Program-made: the position numbers and the translations under genes
Notes under the pieces: model-generated
Seen by the model: only the letters and a program-made list of their open reading frames with translations
What the model was told of the DNA's origin: nothing
The model's database searches: none
Part shown: positions 23,840 to 32,954 of the stretch, one piece after another
Layout: the number at the start of each line of letters is the position of its first letter
Numbering within the stretch: the stretch's first letter is position 1
Origin: AWTP1-13 sp036280295
GTDB lineage: Bacteria; Pseudomonadota; Alphaproteobacteria; Rhizobiales; Hyphomicrobiaceae
Reading direction: 5' to 3'
DNA length: 64,000 nucleotides
Assembly: GCA_036280295.1 (NCBI GenBank)
Contig: DASURA010000148.1
Coordinates: forward strand, 1 to 64,000

Positions 23840-24916
23840 ATGCCCATCTGGCAGCTCTCTCCGGTCGATCTTTCCGATCCGAGTTGGGAGGCGAGCTCTC
23901 ATCGCGGATCGGCCATTGTGCGCGCCCCAGATGAGAAGACCGCGCGCGAGGTGGCCCAGTCGGCTTTCGGCGTGGCGACAAGGTTCAGACACCAACCCCG
24001 GCTCGTCCCACCCTGGATGCGGGCCGAGCTTGTGTATGCCAGCCATATCGAGGATGAGCGGTTTGACCCCGACGGTCCGAGCGGCGTGCTCGTGCCGAGC
24101 TTCGAAGCGGACCTCGCCGCACACCCCAAGACGCCGGTCCCTGTCGCACACGAAATACGGGCACCGGAGCCGTCTGGGAAGCGAGCGACACGAAACACTC
24201 TCAAGCTCCTGGCCAAGGTCAGGGCAGCCCTGCGCAGCGAGCCGAGCCTGGGCCCGCGGTTCCATCCGAGTGACCTGGAGCTCGGCAGCGATGGCGTGCT
24301 TGTGCTCGGCGGCGAGGTGGAGAGTGTGAAGGCCAAGAAGCTGGCGCTCGAGCGTGTGGCCGCGCTGCCCGGCATTGCCGGCATCGCCGACCGCCTGCAC
24401 GTCAAGCCGGCGACGCATATGACCGACAAGGAGCTCCACGCTCACATGCGCGACCTGCTGATGGAGGAAGCCAGTTTCAAGGACCTCGAGCTCGGCGAGC
24501 TTGAGGCCGGGGCGCGCAAGCTCGTACAGGGTGCTCCCGCCGACGCCCGCGGCAGCATCGACTTTGAGGTCAAGGACGGCATCGTCACGCTGAACGGCCG
24601 TGTACCCACCCTTACCACCAAGCGGCTCGCCGGCGTCATGGCATGGTGGCTACCCGGTGTACGTGACGTCATCGACGGCATTGCCGTCGAGCCACCCGAG
24701 GACGACGGACCCGACATGATCGCCGAGGCCGTCCGCGTCGTCCTCGAGAAGGACCCATTCGTCGACGCCACGCAAGTCCGGGTCGGCGTGCGCAACACCG
24801 TCGTGCGCCTGGACGGTCTCGTGCCCACCGGCGCCGAGCGGGAGGCGGCCGAGCGGGATGCGTGGTGCACCTTTGGCGTCGACAACGTCATCAACGAGAT
24901 CGAGGTCAGGCCCTGA
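23840..24916 (+). CDS. BON domain protein (three BON domains)
   Basis: The 358-residue protein starts with an about 110-residue region that looks like a distinct small domain (MPIWQLSPVDLSDPSW, DEKTAREVAQSAFG). Three BON repeats follow at roughly residues 120-200, 205-285 and 288-358, each with the G-x-V-x-L-x-G strand: DGVLVLGGEVESVKAKKLA, DGIVTLNGRVPTLTTKRLA and NTVVRLDGLVPTGAEREAA. BON domains often bind phospholipid or sit at the envelope, but no signal peptide is visible, so a cytoplasmic role is more likely. It is 13 nt before fpg. Confidence 0.8.
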   Translation: MPIWQLSPVDLSDPSWEASSHRGSAIVRAPDEKTAREVAQSAFGVATRFRHQPRLVPPWMRAELVYASHIEDERFDPDGPSGVLVPSFEADLAAHPKTPVPVAHEIRAPEPSGKRATRNTLKLLAKVRAALRSEPSLGPRFHPSDLELGSDGVLVLGGEVESVKAKKLALERVAALPGIAGIADRLHVKPATHMTDKELHAHMRDLLMEEASFKDLELGELEAGARKLVQGAPADARGSIDFEVKDGIVTLNGRVPTLTTKRLAGVMAWWLPGVRDVIDGIAVEPPEDDGPDMIAEAVRVVLEKDPFVDATQVRVGVRNTVVRLDGLVPTGAEREAAERDAWCTFGVDNVINEIEVRP

Positions 24917-24929
24917 GGTTCCGAGTGCC

Positions 24930-25749
24930 ATGCCCGAGCTGCCCGATGTCGAGACCTTCAGACAGCGGCTCGACGATGCTGCCGCCGGCCGGCGGATCAC
25001 CGACGTGAAGGTGCTTGATGCCCGGCTGCTCGACGGCATCTCAGCGCGGGAGCTGGAGCGCCGTCTTGTGGGCCGGCGCATCCGCAGCACACAAAGGCAT
25101 GGCAAGCACCTGATCGCCGAGCTTGATGACCGCAGTGCCCTCGTTCTGCACTTCGGCATGACCGGTACGATCGAGACCTCGGCGGAGGGTGCGGCGACAC
25201 CCCGATACGAGGTGCTGCACGTCGAGCTCGGGAAGGATCGCTGGGCGTCGGTGACCTCACGGCGCAAGCTCGGACACATCTGGTTGACCGGCAACGTCGC
25301 GGCCTTTCTGAGGGATCACAGCCAGGGTCCCGATGTGCTGGCGAAGAGCCTCGACGCCGAGGCTTTCGCAAACGCCCTTGGAAGCAAGCGATCGGCGCTG
25401 AAGTCCGCTCTGATGGACCAGGCGCGCATTGCCGGCGTCGGCAACATCTTATTCGGATGAGATCCTGTTCCAGGCGAAGCTGCATCCGATGACGGTAGTC
25501 GGCGACCTCGACCGAAACCAGCTCGGGAGCCTTTACCAAACGATGGCACAGGTGCTGCGTCAGGCGATCGCGCGGAGCCTGATGGCCGAGGGCCCAGCGG
25601 GCGCCTTTCCGGACGACTGGCTGAGCGGCCACCGGCAACCGGACGGGCGCTGTCCGCGCTGCGGCACGCGTCTGGCCACGCTGCGGAGCGGAGGCCGGAC
25701 GGGCTACTTCTGCCCCCGCTGCCAGCCAAGAGCAGCTGCTCGCCGATGA
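24930..25749 (+). pseudogene. mutM: Formamidopyrimidine-DNA glycosylase (Fpg/MutM-like) with frameshift
   Basis: Fpg/Nei enzymes excise oxidised purines. The catalytic N-terminus MPELPDVETF (Pro2, Glu3 after Met removal) and the Lys-containing RHGKHLIAEL are present, then HFGMTGTIE and LMDQARIAGVGNI. At 25449-25450 one extra T shifts the frame to a stop at 25460. Deleting it restores YSDEILFQAKLHPMTVV and continues through the zinc finger CPRCGTRLATLR...CPRCQP to the stop at 25749. Apart from this base the gene looks intact (about 272 residues). The lesion removes the zinc finger and part of the H2TH motif. It may be a sequencing error in a short homopolymer. Confidence 0.87.
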
Positions 25750-25771
25750 GCAGGCCGGCGATTGATCAGGC

Positions 25772-27439
25772 TCACGCAAAGGCCATGAGGTTGCGCCCGC
25801 GGGTCGGGTGGCGCAGCTTCCTGAGCGCCGAGGCTTCGATCTGCCGGATGCGCTCGCGGGTCAGGCCGAAGATCTTGCCCACCTCTTCGAGCGTATGCTC
25901 GGCCGTGCCGCCGATACCGAAGCGCAGGCGCAGGATGCGCTGCTCCCGCTCCGTCAACCCGGACAGTGCCTCGGCCACGGATTGTGCCAGCGCATTCGCC
26001 TCCGCAACGGCCTGCGGATTGGGCGCATCTTGGGCCTCGATCAGGTCGCCCAGCGTCGCGTCACCGTCCTCACCGATCGGGATATCGAGCGAAAGCGGCT
26101 CACGGACGAGCGACATCGCCCTCTCGACCCGGGCGGCCGGCATGGCAATGCTCGCCGCGATCTCCTCGGCCTGCGGATTGCGCCCAAGCCTGTGGGAGAG
26201 CTTGCCGCGCTCGCGCAATACCTTGGTCACGCGCTCCGTCATGTGCACGGGGACGCGGATCAGTCGGCCCTGGTCAGCCATCGCCCGCGTGATGGCCTGC
26301 CGGATCCACCACACCGCGTAGGTCGAGACCTTGACGCCGCGTCGATAGTCGTACTTCTCGACGGCGTGCATGAGGCCCAGATTGCCCTCCTGGATCAGAT
26401 CGAGCAGGTCCAGGGAGCTCTTGCCGCGATACCTCTTGGCAATGGAAACGACCAGGGGAAGATGCGCCCTCACCATCTCCTCGCGTGCCTTCTCGACATC
26501 GCGCTGAGCTTGCCGCACTTGCGCCGCGACTGTGCGGAACTCCTCGATTGGGAGGCCAACGCGCTGGGCAAGGGTCGAGAGCTCCCGGCGCACCTTGGCG
26601 ACCTCGATGGCATCATTGCGCTTGGGCGCATCCTGCTGTTCGATCCTGTCAAGCTCCCGATGCTCATGCTCAAGTGCCGCAGCCAGATCGGCGATCCGAT
26701 CCGGGTGCAGCTTGAGGTGGCGGACTTCGCGGGCAATGCGCGTCAGGAGATCGTCCAGTTGGACGCGATCGTGCCTGCCGGGGCGACGGCCACGAGCCAG
26801 CGCGGTCATCCTCTTTTGGCTGAGGGACCTGATCTCCTGAGTAAGCGCGGCAATGCGCTCGAGGCGCCGCATCGTCTCCGGTGGCAGCTTGACCTCTCGA
26901 TCGGCGGAGCCGCTGGGCAGGTTCTGGTCTTCAGTCACGGAGCGCTGCTGCTCCGTTGCAGGATCTGCCAACTGGTCGGCGGCGGCAGCCGACAGGTCAA
27001 TGAGATTGCGGACACCCAGGCGACCCTCGCGCAGCTCGCCGACCCACAGCCCGATCCGGTCGATCAACAGGAGAACCCGGCACAGGCCCTCCACGACAGC
27101 GCGCTGGCCCGCCTCAATGCGCTTGGCCAGCGCCATCTCCTGCGCGCGCGAGAGCAACTCTACGTCGCCCATCTGGCGAAAGTAGAGATCCATCAGATTG
27201 CGGGAGAGCGGGCTGTCGTCGTCCCTGACGGCGCCGTCGGCGCGTGCAGGCGCTTGTACGGCCACGAGTTGCTCCCGTGCCGGGGAATCCACGCCGCCGT
27301 CCAGGCGCGCGAGATCATCGCCAGCGTCGGAGCCTTGCGATGCGTCATCATCCGCACCCAATGCGGTGACGACATCTTGGCACTCGACGCCGGAGCCCTC
27401 GAAATCTTCCTGAAGCCAGTTCTTGGACGACAAAGCCAT
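25772..27439 (-). CDS. RpoD-like sigma-70 family sigma factor
   Basis: The 555-residue protein has region 1.2 (SRNLMDLYFRQMGDVELLSR, about residues 78-97), a helical linker (about 200-300), region 2 (KRYRGKSSLDLLDLIQEGNLGLMHAVEKYDYRRG, then STYAVWWIRQAITRAM), region 3 (HMTERVTKVLRERGKLSHRL), and region 4.2 (TLEEVGKIFGLTRERIRQIE). The N-terminal 75 residues are acidic and unlike RpoD region 1.1. It is shorter than housekeeping alphaproteobacterial RpoD and sits in an accessory island, so it is probably an extra, group 2-type sigma factor, perhaps for stationary or low-oxygen genes. No FNR-type site precedes it. It is convergent with fpg. Confidence 0.88.
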   Translation of the reverse strand: MALSSKNWLQEDFEGSGVECQDVVTALGADDDASQGSDAGDDLARLDGGVDSPAREQLVAVQAPARADGAVRDDDSPLSRNLMDLYFRQMGDVELLSRAQEMALAKRIEAGQRAVVEGLCRVLLLIDRIGLWVGELREGRLGVRNLIDLSAAAADQLADPATEQQRSVTEDQNLPSGSADREVKLPPETMRRLERIAALTQEIRSLSQKRMTALARGRRPGRHDRVQLDDLLTRIAREVRHLKLHPDRIADLAAALEHEHRELDRIEQQDAPKRNDAIEVAKVRRELSTLAQRVGLPIEEFRTVAAQVRQAQRDVEKAREEMVRAHLPLVVSIAKRYRGKSSLDLLDLIQEGNLGLMHAVEKYDYRRGVKVSTYAVWWIRQAITRAMADQGRLIRVPVHMTERVTKVLRERGKLSHRLGRNPQAEEIAASIAMPAARVERAMSLVREPLSLDIPIGEDGDATLGDLIEAQDAPNPQAVAEANALAQSVAEALSGLTEREQRILRLRFGIGGTAEHTLEEVGKIFGLTRERIRQIEASALRKLRHPTRGRNLMAFA

Positions 27440-27767
27440 CTGTTTCTCGTGATCCTTTGGATACTCAATCGCGCCGAGGCTTCGACTGAGTGAAACAGCC
27501 GATACGCGCGCCCTTCCTTGGGCTTAAGCCTCAAGGGCAAGCACAGCTGTTTGGGATTCTGCGGACGTGCTCTCGCCGGCGCAGGGCGCACAGCGATCAC
27601 GTCTCGTCACTTGAAATGGGGACCGCAGACGGAAGAATCAAGCAGTTTCAAGGCGCGCATGCGCACGGACTGAGTTACGTCAGGGTCCAATGAGGGGCTT
27701 GCACCAGGCGCCGGCCCGCCCCCGACGGGGAGGGACCGGGGCCTTGAGCAACGATGACCGCTGGGTC
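27440..27767. other. 328-bp intergenic region upstream of the sigma factor gene
   Basis: No coding sequence is recognised. A near-palindrome CTTGGGCTTAAGCCTCAAG lies at 27517-27535, about 80 bp upstream of the sigma gene, and could be an operator or a hairpin in its leader. No FNR-type consensus was found. Confidence 0.4.
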
Positions 27768-27992
27768 TCAGGCGCCCTGTTGCATCAGCCGGAAATAGTG
27801 CTCCGCGTGCTGGTAGTAGCTCTCGGCCTCAATGGGATCCCCTGCCGAGGCCGCGGCCTGCGCCAGGGCAAGATAGCGGTAGCGTCGTTGTTTCCAGTCT
27901 CCCGAAGCCTGCCGCCGATTTTGACCGGTATCGGCGTTGAGCCGGGTCTCGTGCCGCCCTCGGCGGTTGGATTTGTGTCGCTCTGAATTCAT
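27768..27992 (-). CDS. Short DUF4167-like protein
   Basis: A 74-residue basic protein. Its C-terminal half, YRYLALAQAAASAGDPIEAE followed by SYYQHAEHYFRLM, matches the DUF4167 domain found at the N-terminus of longer alphaproteobacterial RNA-associated proteins. Its N-terminal half is rich in Arg, Asn and Gln (MNSERHKSNRRGRHETR), as in that family. Here only this module is present. ATG 27992 follows GGGAGAG. The function is unknown; nucleic-acid binding is plausible from the charge. The domain supports an alphaproteobacterial origin. Confidence 0.7.
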   Translation of the reverse strand: MNSERHKSNRRGRHETRLNADTGQNRRQASGDWKQRRYRYLALAQAAASAGDPIEAESYYQHAEHYFRLMQQGA

Positions 27993-28109
27993 GGATGCTC
28001 TCCCGCCATTCGCATGGCGGCCTCCCGGTTTCGAAGACGGTATGGTGGTATCAACGAGCAAGTGCCGAACGCGTCCCCATCCAGGGCCGCGCCATGCGGG
28101 GTGCGCCTG

Positions 28110-28280
28110 CTAGTTCCAGATGCTCCGCCGATCGATGGAGCCCGAGCGCCACGCCGACGTCGACTTGCACTTGCGGCAGACACGCTCGCCGGCCCATGCG
28201 CTCGGAAACGGCTTCCGGCACAGCAGGCATTTCCTGATCTTGGGATCGGACTTGGTCCGTGTCTCGATGTCGGCGTGCAT
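28110..28280 (-). CDS. Small zinc-ribbon protein
   Basis: A 56-residue protein with CLLCRKPFPSAWAGERVCRKCK (residues about 21-41 contain the CxxC...CxxC knuckles), flanked by basic residues and ending in WRSGSIDRRSIWN. Such small proteins, usually with F-P-S before a G-x-R-x-C, are common in rhizobia and probably bind one zinc ion; the function is unknown. ATG 28280 is taken because upstream codons to 28376 are not conserved-looking. It is isolated, 117 nt from the DUF4167-like gene. Confidence 0.6.
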   Translation of the reverse strand: MHADIETRTKSDPKIRKCLLCRKPFPSAWAGERVCRKCKSTSAWRSGSIDRRSIWN

Positions 28281-28449
28281 TGGGATGCGTCGCTGCGCGG
28301 CATTTCCACGCTTGGGAGCAGAGCGCCGGTGTGCAACACGCTCGACTGATTGGAAGTGCAGGTGTTCGGCGAACAACGCCGTATCTGCTACTCTTCAGAT
28401 GGGGAGAGACCCCTTGATTATCAAGCTCCGGACCGCGCGGCGAGCGCCA

Positions 28450-29727
28450 TCAGCGCGGCTCCCTCAAAGGCAGTAGGATGATGAAGCCTGCCACAAAGAA
28501 CAGGAGGATGGTGGACATGCCGACACGCTGAGAACGGAAGAGGTCGGTTGCGTACCCCAAGACGAGCGGGCCTGCAAACACCGTCACCTTGCCGGCGAGC
28601 TCGTAGAGGCCGAAAGCCTGCGTCTCCAGCTCCTTTGGCGCCAGGCGCGCCATCAGCGCCCGCCCGGCCGCCTGCGCCGGGCCCACGAAGATGCCGAGCA
28701 GGCAGCCGAAGACGAAGAAGAGCGGTTTAGCCTCGACCAGGACCAGTGCGAGGCCAAGGACGCTCAGGGCGGCCAAGGCAATGAGCACGGTCCTCTTTGA
28801 TCCAATCAGGTCGTCGACCCAGGCAAAGCCTGCCGCGCCGAGGCCCGCCGTGACGTTGAGCGCAATGCCGAAGGTGAGCACTTCCGTGAAACTCATCTGG
28901 AACGTCCCGGCGGCATAGATGCCGCCGAAGGCAAACAGGGTGTTGAGCCCGTTCGTGTAGAACATGGAGGCCAGCAGGAACCGGGCGATGGCGCGATTGG
29001 CCAGCAGCTGCCGCATGGTGGTGGTGAGACCGCGCAGCCCAGTCTGCACGGCGTTGCGGACTGACGTGCCGGTCGGGGGGCGGTCAGGCGTGAACAGGAA
29101 GAGGGGAATCGCGAACAGTGCGAACCACAGGGCAGCGAGGACGCTGGTGGCACGGACGTGCTCGTAGGACTCGCGGGCAAGCCCAAACGGCGGCGGGTCG
29201 GCATTGACGAGTAGGACGAGCGCAAGGACGAGGGACGCCAGGCCGCCGCCATATCCGAGGGCCCAGCCCCAGCCGGACACGCGGCCGATGTATCCGGGCG
29301 GGGTGATGCTGCGCAGCATGGCGTCGTAGAACACCATGGCGAACCCGAAAGACGTGGCGGTCGCGGCGTAGATGACCTGGCCCATCAGGATGTAGGACGG
29401 CGAAGGCTTGACCAGCCACAGGGCCATCGTGCCGACGAACGTCAGGGCAGTGAAGGCGAGCAGCCAAGGCTTGCGGCGGCCGAGGCCGTCCGCGATCGCG
29501 CCCAGCGCCGGGGCACCCAGCACCACGGCCAGCGCGGCGGCGGCGACGCTGTGGCTCCATTGGACGGCGCCATCGACCGGATTGTCGGCGACCGCGCGGG
29601 TGAAATAGACGGAAAAGACGAACGTCGTGACGATCGTGGGAAAGGCCGAGTTGGCCCAATCGTAGAGGCACCACGAAGCGAGCCCCAAGCGGCTCGCTTC
29701 ACCGGCGGTCGTGCGCGGATTCGACAT
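28450..29727 (-). CDS. MFS transporter, UMF1 (Atg22-like) family
   Basis: The 425-residue protein has about 12 hydrophobic segments. The UMF1 signature is at the N-terminus: LASWCLYDWANSAFPTIVTT (residues 15-34), followed by GAIADGLGRRKPWLL and FGFAMVFYDAMLRSI. In yeast Atg22 exports amino acids from the vacuole; bacterial substrates are unknown. It is the third gene of a run from CapA through the acyl-CoA synthetase, 3 nt after the latter, so a function in exporting or importing a lipid-related or amino-acid-like compound made by the locus is possible but only inferred. Confidence 0.85.
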   Translation of the reverse strand: MSNPRTTAGEASRLGLASWCLYDWANSAFPTIVTTFVFSVYFTRAVADNPVDGAVQWSHSVAAAALAVVLGAPALGAIADGLGRRKPWLLAFTALTFVGTMALWLVKPSPSYILMGQVIYAATATSFGFAMVFYDAMLRSITPPGYIGRVSGWGWALGYGGGLASLVLALVLLVNADPPPFGLARESYEHVRATSVLAALWFALFAIPLFLFTPDRPPTGTSVRNAVQTGLRGLTTTMRQLLANRAIARFLLASMFYTNGLNTLFAFGGIYAAGTFQMSFTEVLTFGIALNVTAGLGAAGFAWVDDLIGSKRTVLIALAALSVLGLALVLVEAKPLFFVFGCLLGIFVGPAQAAGRALMARLAPKELETQAFGLYELAGKVTVFAGPLVLGYATDLFRSQRVGMSTILLFFVAGFIILLPLREPR

Positions 29728-29730
29728 GGG

Positions 29731-31626
29731 CTAGGGCTCGGCCGCATCAAGCCGGCGCGCATCATCCGGCGACTCGTGTGCTAAGGACTCGCGACCAGCG
29801 GCAAAACCCTTGTGAGCCTCTTTGAGGGTCGCATACATCGCCTCGATCTCGCTAACGTATCTCGCCTCGACGGCCTGGCGTTTGATCTTGAGCGTCGGCG
29901 TCAGCAGGCCCGCCTGAACGGTCCACGGCTCCATGACGAGATGGACGGCGCGCACCTGCGCATGCCTTGGCAAGGCGCCAAGCAAACGGCTGAGTCGGCG
30001 AAGGATCGCTGCGCTGGCCGTGGTGGGAGACTGTGGATTGGCCCCAAGCTCGGATGCCGTAGCCGTCCAACGCTTAGGGTTGAGCGAGATGACGGCCGCC
30101 AGACAAGGGCGGCCCTCGCCGATGACGCAGGCCTGATCGAACAGGGGATCGCGGCGGATCGCGGCTTCGATTGCGCTCGCCATCACCTTCTCGCCGGTCG
30201 ACAGGGCAAGCCGCTCGCCGAGCCGTCCCGTGATGAACACCTGGTCGTCGTGAATTTCGGCGACGTCGCCGGTTCTCAGCCAACCATCTCTATCGATCGC
30301 AGCAGCGGTCGCCGCTTCATCCTGCCAATAGCCCTTCATGACCGATGGCGTGCGAACCAGCAGCTCGCCCTGGGGACCAAGCTTGATGTTCAGGCCATGG
30401 AGGGGCTGGCCAACCGAGCCGGGCACGATCTCATTGAGCCGCGTCGCGGTGACGACGGGCGCCGCCTCGGTCAGCCCATACCCTTCCACAAGCGGCAGCC
30501 CCAGGCCGACCAGGAAGCGGGCCGTGTCCGGCGGCAGCGATGCGCCGCCGCTGGCGGCCACCCGCAGCCTGCCGCCGAGAGCGGCAAGCAGACGGGGGGC
30601 GACGAACCTGTCGAGGAGGGGCCACAGCAGGCGCCGGCCCAGGCCGGGCGCAGGCCCTCGAAGTTGGCGTGTTTCGTGGCGCTGCCAGCCGATGTCCGCC
30701 GTCAGCCGCACCAGGGCGCGCTTGAACGAGTTCCGGTCGCTCTCCTGGCGAATCCTCTCCTCGATGCGCTCGTAGATGCGCGGCACCGCCAGGAGAACGG
30801 TCGGGCGGATAATGCCGAGGTCCTCGCGCAGGGTGTCGACCGATCGCGCATAGGCGACCGTCGCTCCTCCCGTCATGGGCAGGTAGTATCCGAGCGTCCG
30901 CTCGAACGCGTGCGCCAGCGGCAGGAACGACAGGAACACGTCGCTGGGCAGAGGCACGATGAACCTCGTTGCCGCCTCGCAGTTCCAGAGGATGGCGAAG
31001 TGGGAGAGCATGACGCCCTTCGGCGGTCCGGTCGTGCCGGAGGTATAGATCAGCGTCGCCGTCGCATCCGCTGCCAGCGCGGGCTCGCGGATCGCCTCGG
31101 TGTCTGATGAGAGGGCATCGGCAAGCGGGGTCAGGGTCGGACTTGCGGATGCATCGGGCGCGTTTGCCGTGCCCGTCTGGCGGACCCACACGTGTCTCAG
31201 CGCCGGGAACCTGGAGGACCAGGGGGCCAGAGCGGCCCACTGCTCGCAGGTATTCAGCACTATGAGCCGCGCGCCCGAGTTGACCAGGATGTGCGACGCG
31301 TTGCTGAGGCTGTCGTGGGAGTAGATCGGCACCGTCATGAGGCCCGAGGCCATCGCCGCTATGTCGAAAGCGACCCAGTCGGTGCCGTTCGGCAGCATGA
31401 TGGCGACCCGATCGCCCTCCTCCAGGGTCGCTCCGCACAGAGCCGCCTGGTAGCGCCGCACGAGCCGGGCCATGTCGCGCCAGCTGTAATCCTGCCACCG
31501 GCGGACAGCGTCGTCCCATTCGCGGTAGGCAATCGCGTCCGGGCTCCTGGCGACCCGCTCGCGGAACAACCCGGGAATCGTCCGGGCGGTGCTGCGGCCG
31601 ATGACGTCGGCTCGGGAGAGCTGCAT
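29731..31626 (-). CDS. Long-chain acyl-CoA synthetase / AMP-forming ligase
   Basis: The 631-residue ANL-superfamily enzyme activates fatty acids to acyl-AMP and then acyl-CoA. Motifs include the P-loop TLIYTSGTTGPPKGVMLSH (about residues 188-206), LSFLPLAHAFERTLGYY, EGYGLTEAAPVV, and the hinge region GWLRTGDVAEIHDDQVFITGR. The domain order and length fit FadD15-type enzymes. It starts 9 nt after the CapA stop and ends 3 nt before the MFS gene. The divergent gene across the shared operator encodes another AMP ligase fused to an acyltransferase, suggesting that the whole locus handles fatty acids. Confidence 0.9.
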   Translation of the reverse strand: MQLSRADVIGRSTARTIPGLFRERVARSPDAIAYREWDDAVRRWQDYSWRDMARLVRRYQAALCGATLEEGDRVAIMLPNGTDWVAFDIAAMASGLMTVPIYSHDSLSNASHILVNSGARLIVLNTCEQWAALAPWSSRFPALRHVWVRQTGTANAPDASASPTLTPLADALSSDTEAIREPALAADATATLIYTSGTTGPPKGVMLSHFAILWNCEAATRFIVPLPSDVFLSFLPLAHAFERTLGYYLPMTGGATVAYARSVDTLREDLGIIRPTVLLAVPRIYERIEERIRQESDRNSFKRALVRLTADIGWQRHETRQLRGPAPGLGRRLLWPLLDRFVAPRLLAALGGRLRVAASGGASLPPDTARFLVGLGLPLVEGYGLTEAAPVVTATRLNEIVPGSVGQPLHGLNIKLGPQGELLVRTPSVMKGYWQDEAATAAAIDRDGWLRTGDVAEIHDDQVFITGRLGERLALSTGEKVMASAIEAAIRRDPLFDQACVIGEGRPCLAAVISLNPKRWTATASELGANPQSPTTASAAILRRLSRLLGALPRHAQVRAVHLVMEPWTVQAGLLTPTLKIKRQAVEARYVSEIEAMYATLKEAHKGFAAGRESLAHESPDDARRLDAAEP

Positions 31627-31635
31627 TTGTGCGCC

Positions 31636-32736
31636 TCAAGCTCGCACGAGCTTCAACACATGGTCGGGCCCGATGCTAATGCACGTGCCGAATCTCTTCC
31701 CCTCTCGGTTCAAGGTGTCGGTGAGCCAGCTTGCATCGGCGGGCGATGCACGGTGGAGGCGCATGTTGCGGACTTGCAGAGGCACCATGTCGAGGCCGAC
31801 AAGCGTGCCGTCCGCACAGCGCACCATCGGGAAATACATGAGCACCAGATCGTCGCGGAATTCCTCGTAGCCGGTGATGCCCTCGTAGTCGTCGATGAAG
31901 TCTCCGCAGCCATAGAGAATGAGCTTCTGCCGATAGACCTCGATGCCCTTGACGTGATGCGAGGAGTGGCCGTGGACCACGTCGGCTGCGCCGCTGTCGA
32001 TCAGACGATGCACAAAGGCAACCTCCTCATCCGGGATGTCATAGCCCCAATTGGGACCCCAATGGATCGAGAGGATGACAATATCGCCCGGTTGCCTGGC
32101 AGCTTGGACTACCTCGGCAATGCTCTGTGCGCACGCTTCCGAGAGTCTTGGCAGCAGGTTAACGCCAGGTTTGTGCGCAGCAGCGGCCCAGCTGCAGGGA
32201 ACCCCGCTCGTCGGTGACGCAAAGGCGTAGACGAGCACGCGAGCCTTGCCCGCAACCGAAAGAATCGCGGGGGCTGCCGCGGAGGTCTGATGGCGGCCGG
32301 CGCCGGCGCAGCGCACGCCCGCCTGCTCCAGTGTGGTGAGGGTTTCAATAAGGCCAGGGGGCCCCCAATCGAGGACGTGGTTGTTGGCCAGAACGCAGCA
32401 GTCAATGCCGGCCTCCGTGATCGCGCCAACGTTGGCAGGGCTCATCTTGTAGTTGATGCCCTTCGGCTCCGGCTCGGTGCTTTGCGTGACGGCGGTCTCG
32501 AGATTGACGATGCGGGCATCCGGCCTCCTGCGCTCGAGCTCGGCCAAGGCATCGCCCCAGATGTCGCCGAAGGCCAGCGGACTCGCGATCGGGCCGTTGG
32601 CACGCTCGGCGAGTTCCACGTAGTCGTATGCAGACTTGACGTAGCTCTCGTAGAGCCGGGGGTCACCCGGGTGCGGGAGCACCTGATCGATGCCCCGCCC
32701 GGTCATGACGTCGCCCGCGAGGAACAGACTGATCAC
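31636..32736 (-). CDS. CapA/PgsA-like metallophosphoesterase-fold protein
   Basis: The 366-residue protein belongs to the CapA family (poly-gamma-glutamate synthesis type). Motifs seen are FLAGDVMTGRGIDQVL (residues 5-20), NLETAVT, CVLANNHVLDWG (about 112-123), SIHWGPNWGYD and VVHGHSSHHVKGIEVY, which together form a calcineurin-like metal site. Classical CapA is membrane-anchored, but no signal or anchor is visible here, and capB/capC are absent, so polyglutamate synthesis is unlikely. It probably acts as a cytoplasmic phosphoesterase or amidase-like enzyme in the lipid locus. The exact FNR-type site at 32833 lies 97 bp upstream. Confidence 0.82.
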   Translation of the reverse strand: MISLFLAGDVMTGRGIDQVLPHPGDPRLYESYVKSAYDYVELAERANGPIASPLAFGDIWGDALAELERRRPDARIVNLETAVTQSTEPEPKGINYKMSPANVGAITEAGIDCCVLANNHVLDWGPPGLIETLTTLEQAGVRCAGAGRHQTSAAAPAILSVAGKARVLVYAFASPTSGVPCSWAAAAHKPGVNLLPRLSEACAQSIAEVVQAARQPGDIVILSIHWGPNWGYDIPDEEVAFVHRLIDSGAADVVHGHSSHHVKGIEVYRQKLILYGCGDFIDDYEGITGYEEFRDDLVLMYFPMVRCADGTLVGLDMVPLQVRNMRLHRASPADASWLTDTLNREGKRFGTCISIGPDHVLKLVRA

Positions 32737-32832
32737 GTCGGCACGCCGCTGCAGCTTTCGCTATGGCGCCTCGCCCGCGTCCGTTGGGGCGGACTGGCAC
32801 AAACCACAGTGACTGCTCGCCTGTTACCGGCT

Positions 32833-32846
32833 TTGACGTTGATCAA
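32833..32846. promoter_or_regulatory. FNR/FixK-type site shared by the divergent lipid genes
   Basis: TTGACGTTGATCAA matches exactly. It lies almost midway between the two start codons: predicted starts are near 32798 (CapA side) and 32881 (ligase-acyltransferase side). Confidence 0.72.
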
Positions 32847-32954
32847 TCAGGACCGCTGGCCGGCGGACTAATTCGCCCTTGTGCAGCCCGGCTGCTGGTA
32901 CTGATGGCTTGCCGGGGCGTTGCTGATTCCTGCCAGCTGGGAGCGCTTGTCGCC

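Noticed and set aside
25763..25776. TTGATCAGGCTCAC near the sigma factor stop
   Set aside because: Two mismatches in the right half and located between convergent gene ends, not upstream of a gene.
28412..28423. TTGATTATCAA as a further FNR-type site
   Set aside because: The half-sites are separated by one base instead of four, incompatible with the dimer geometry of the family.
31636..32736. Call as poly-gamma-glutamate capsule gene
   Set aside because: No capB/capC neighbours, no signal peptide or membrane anchor; only the CapA fold is supported.
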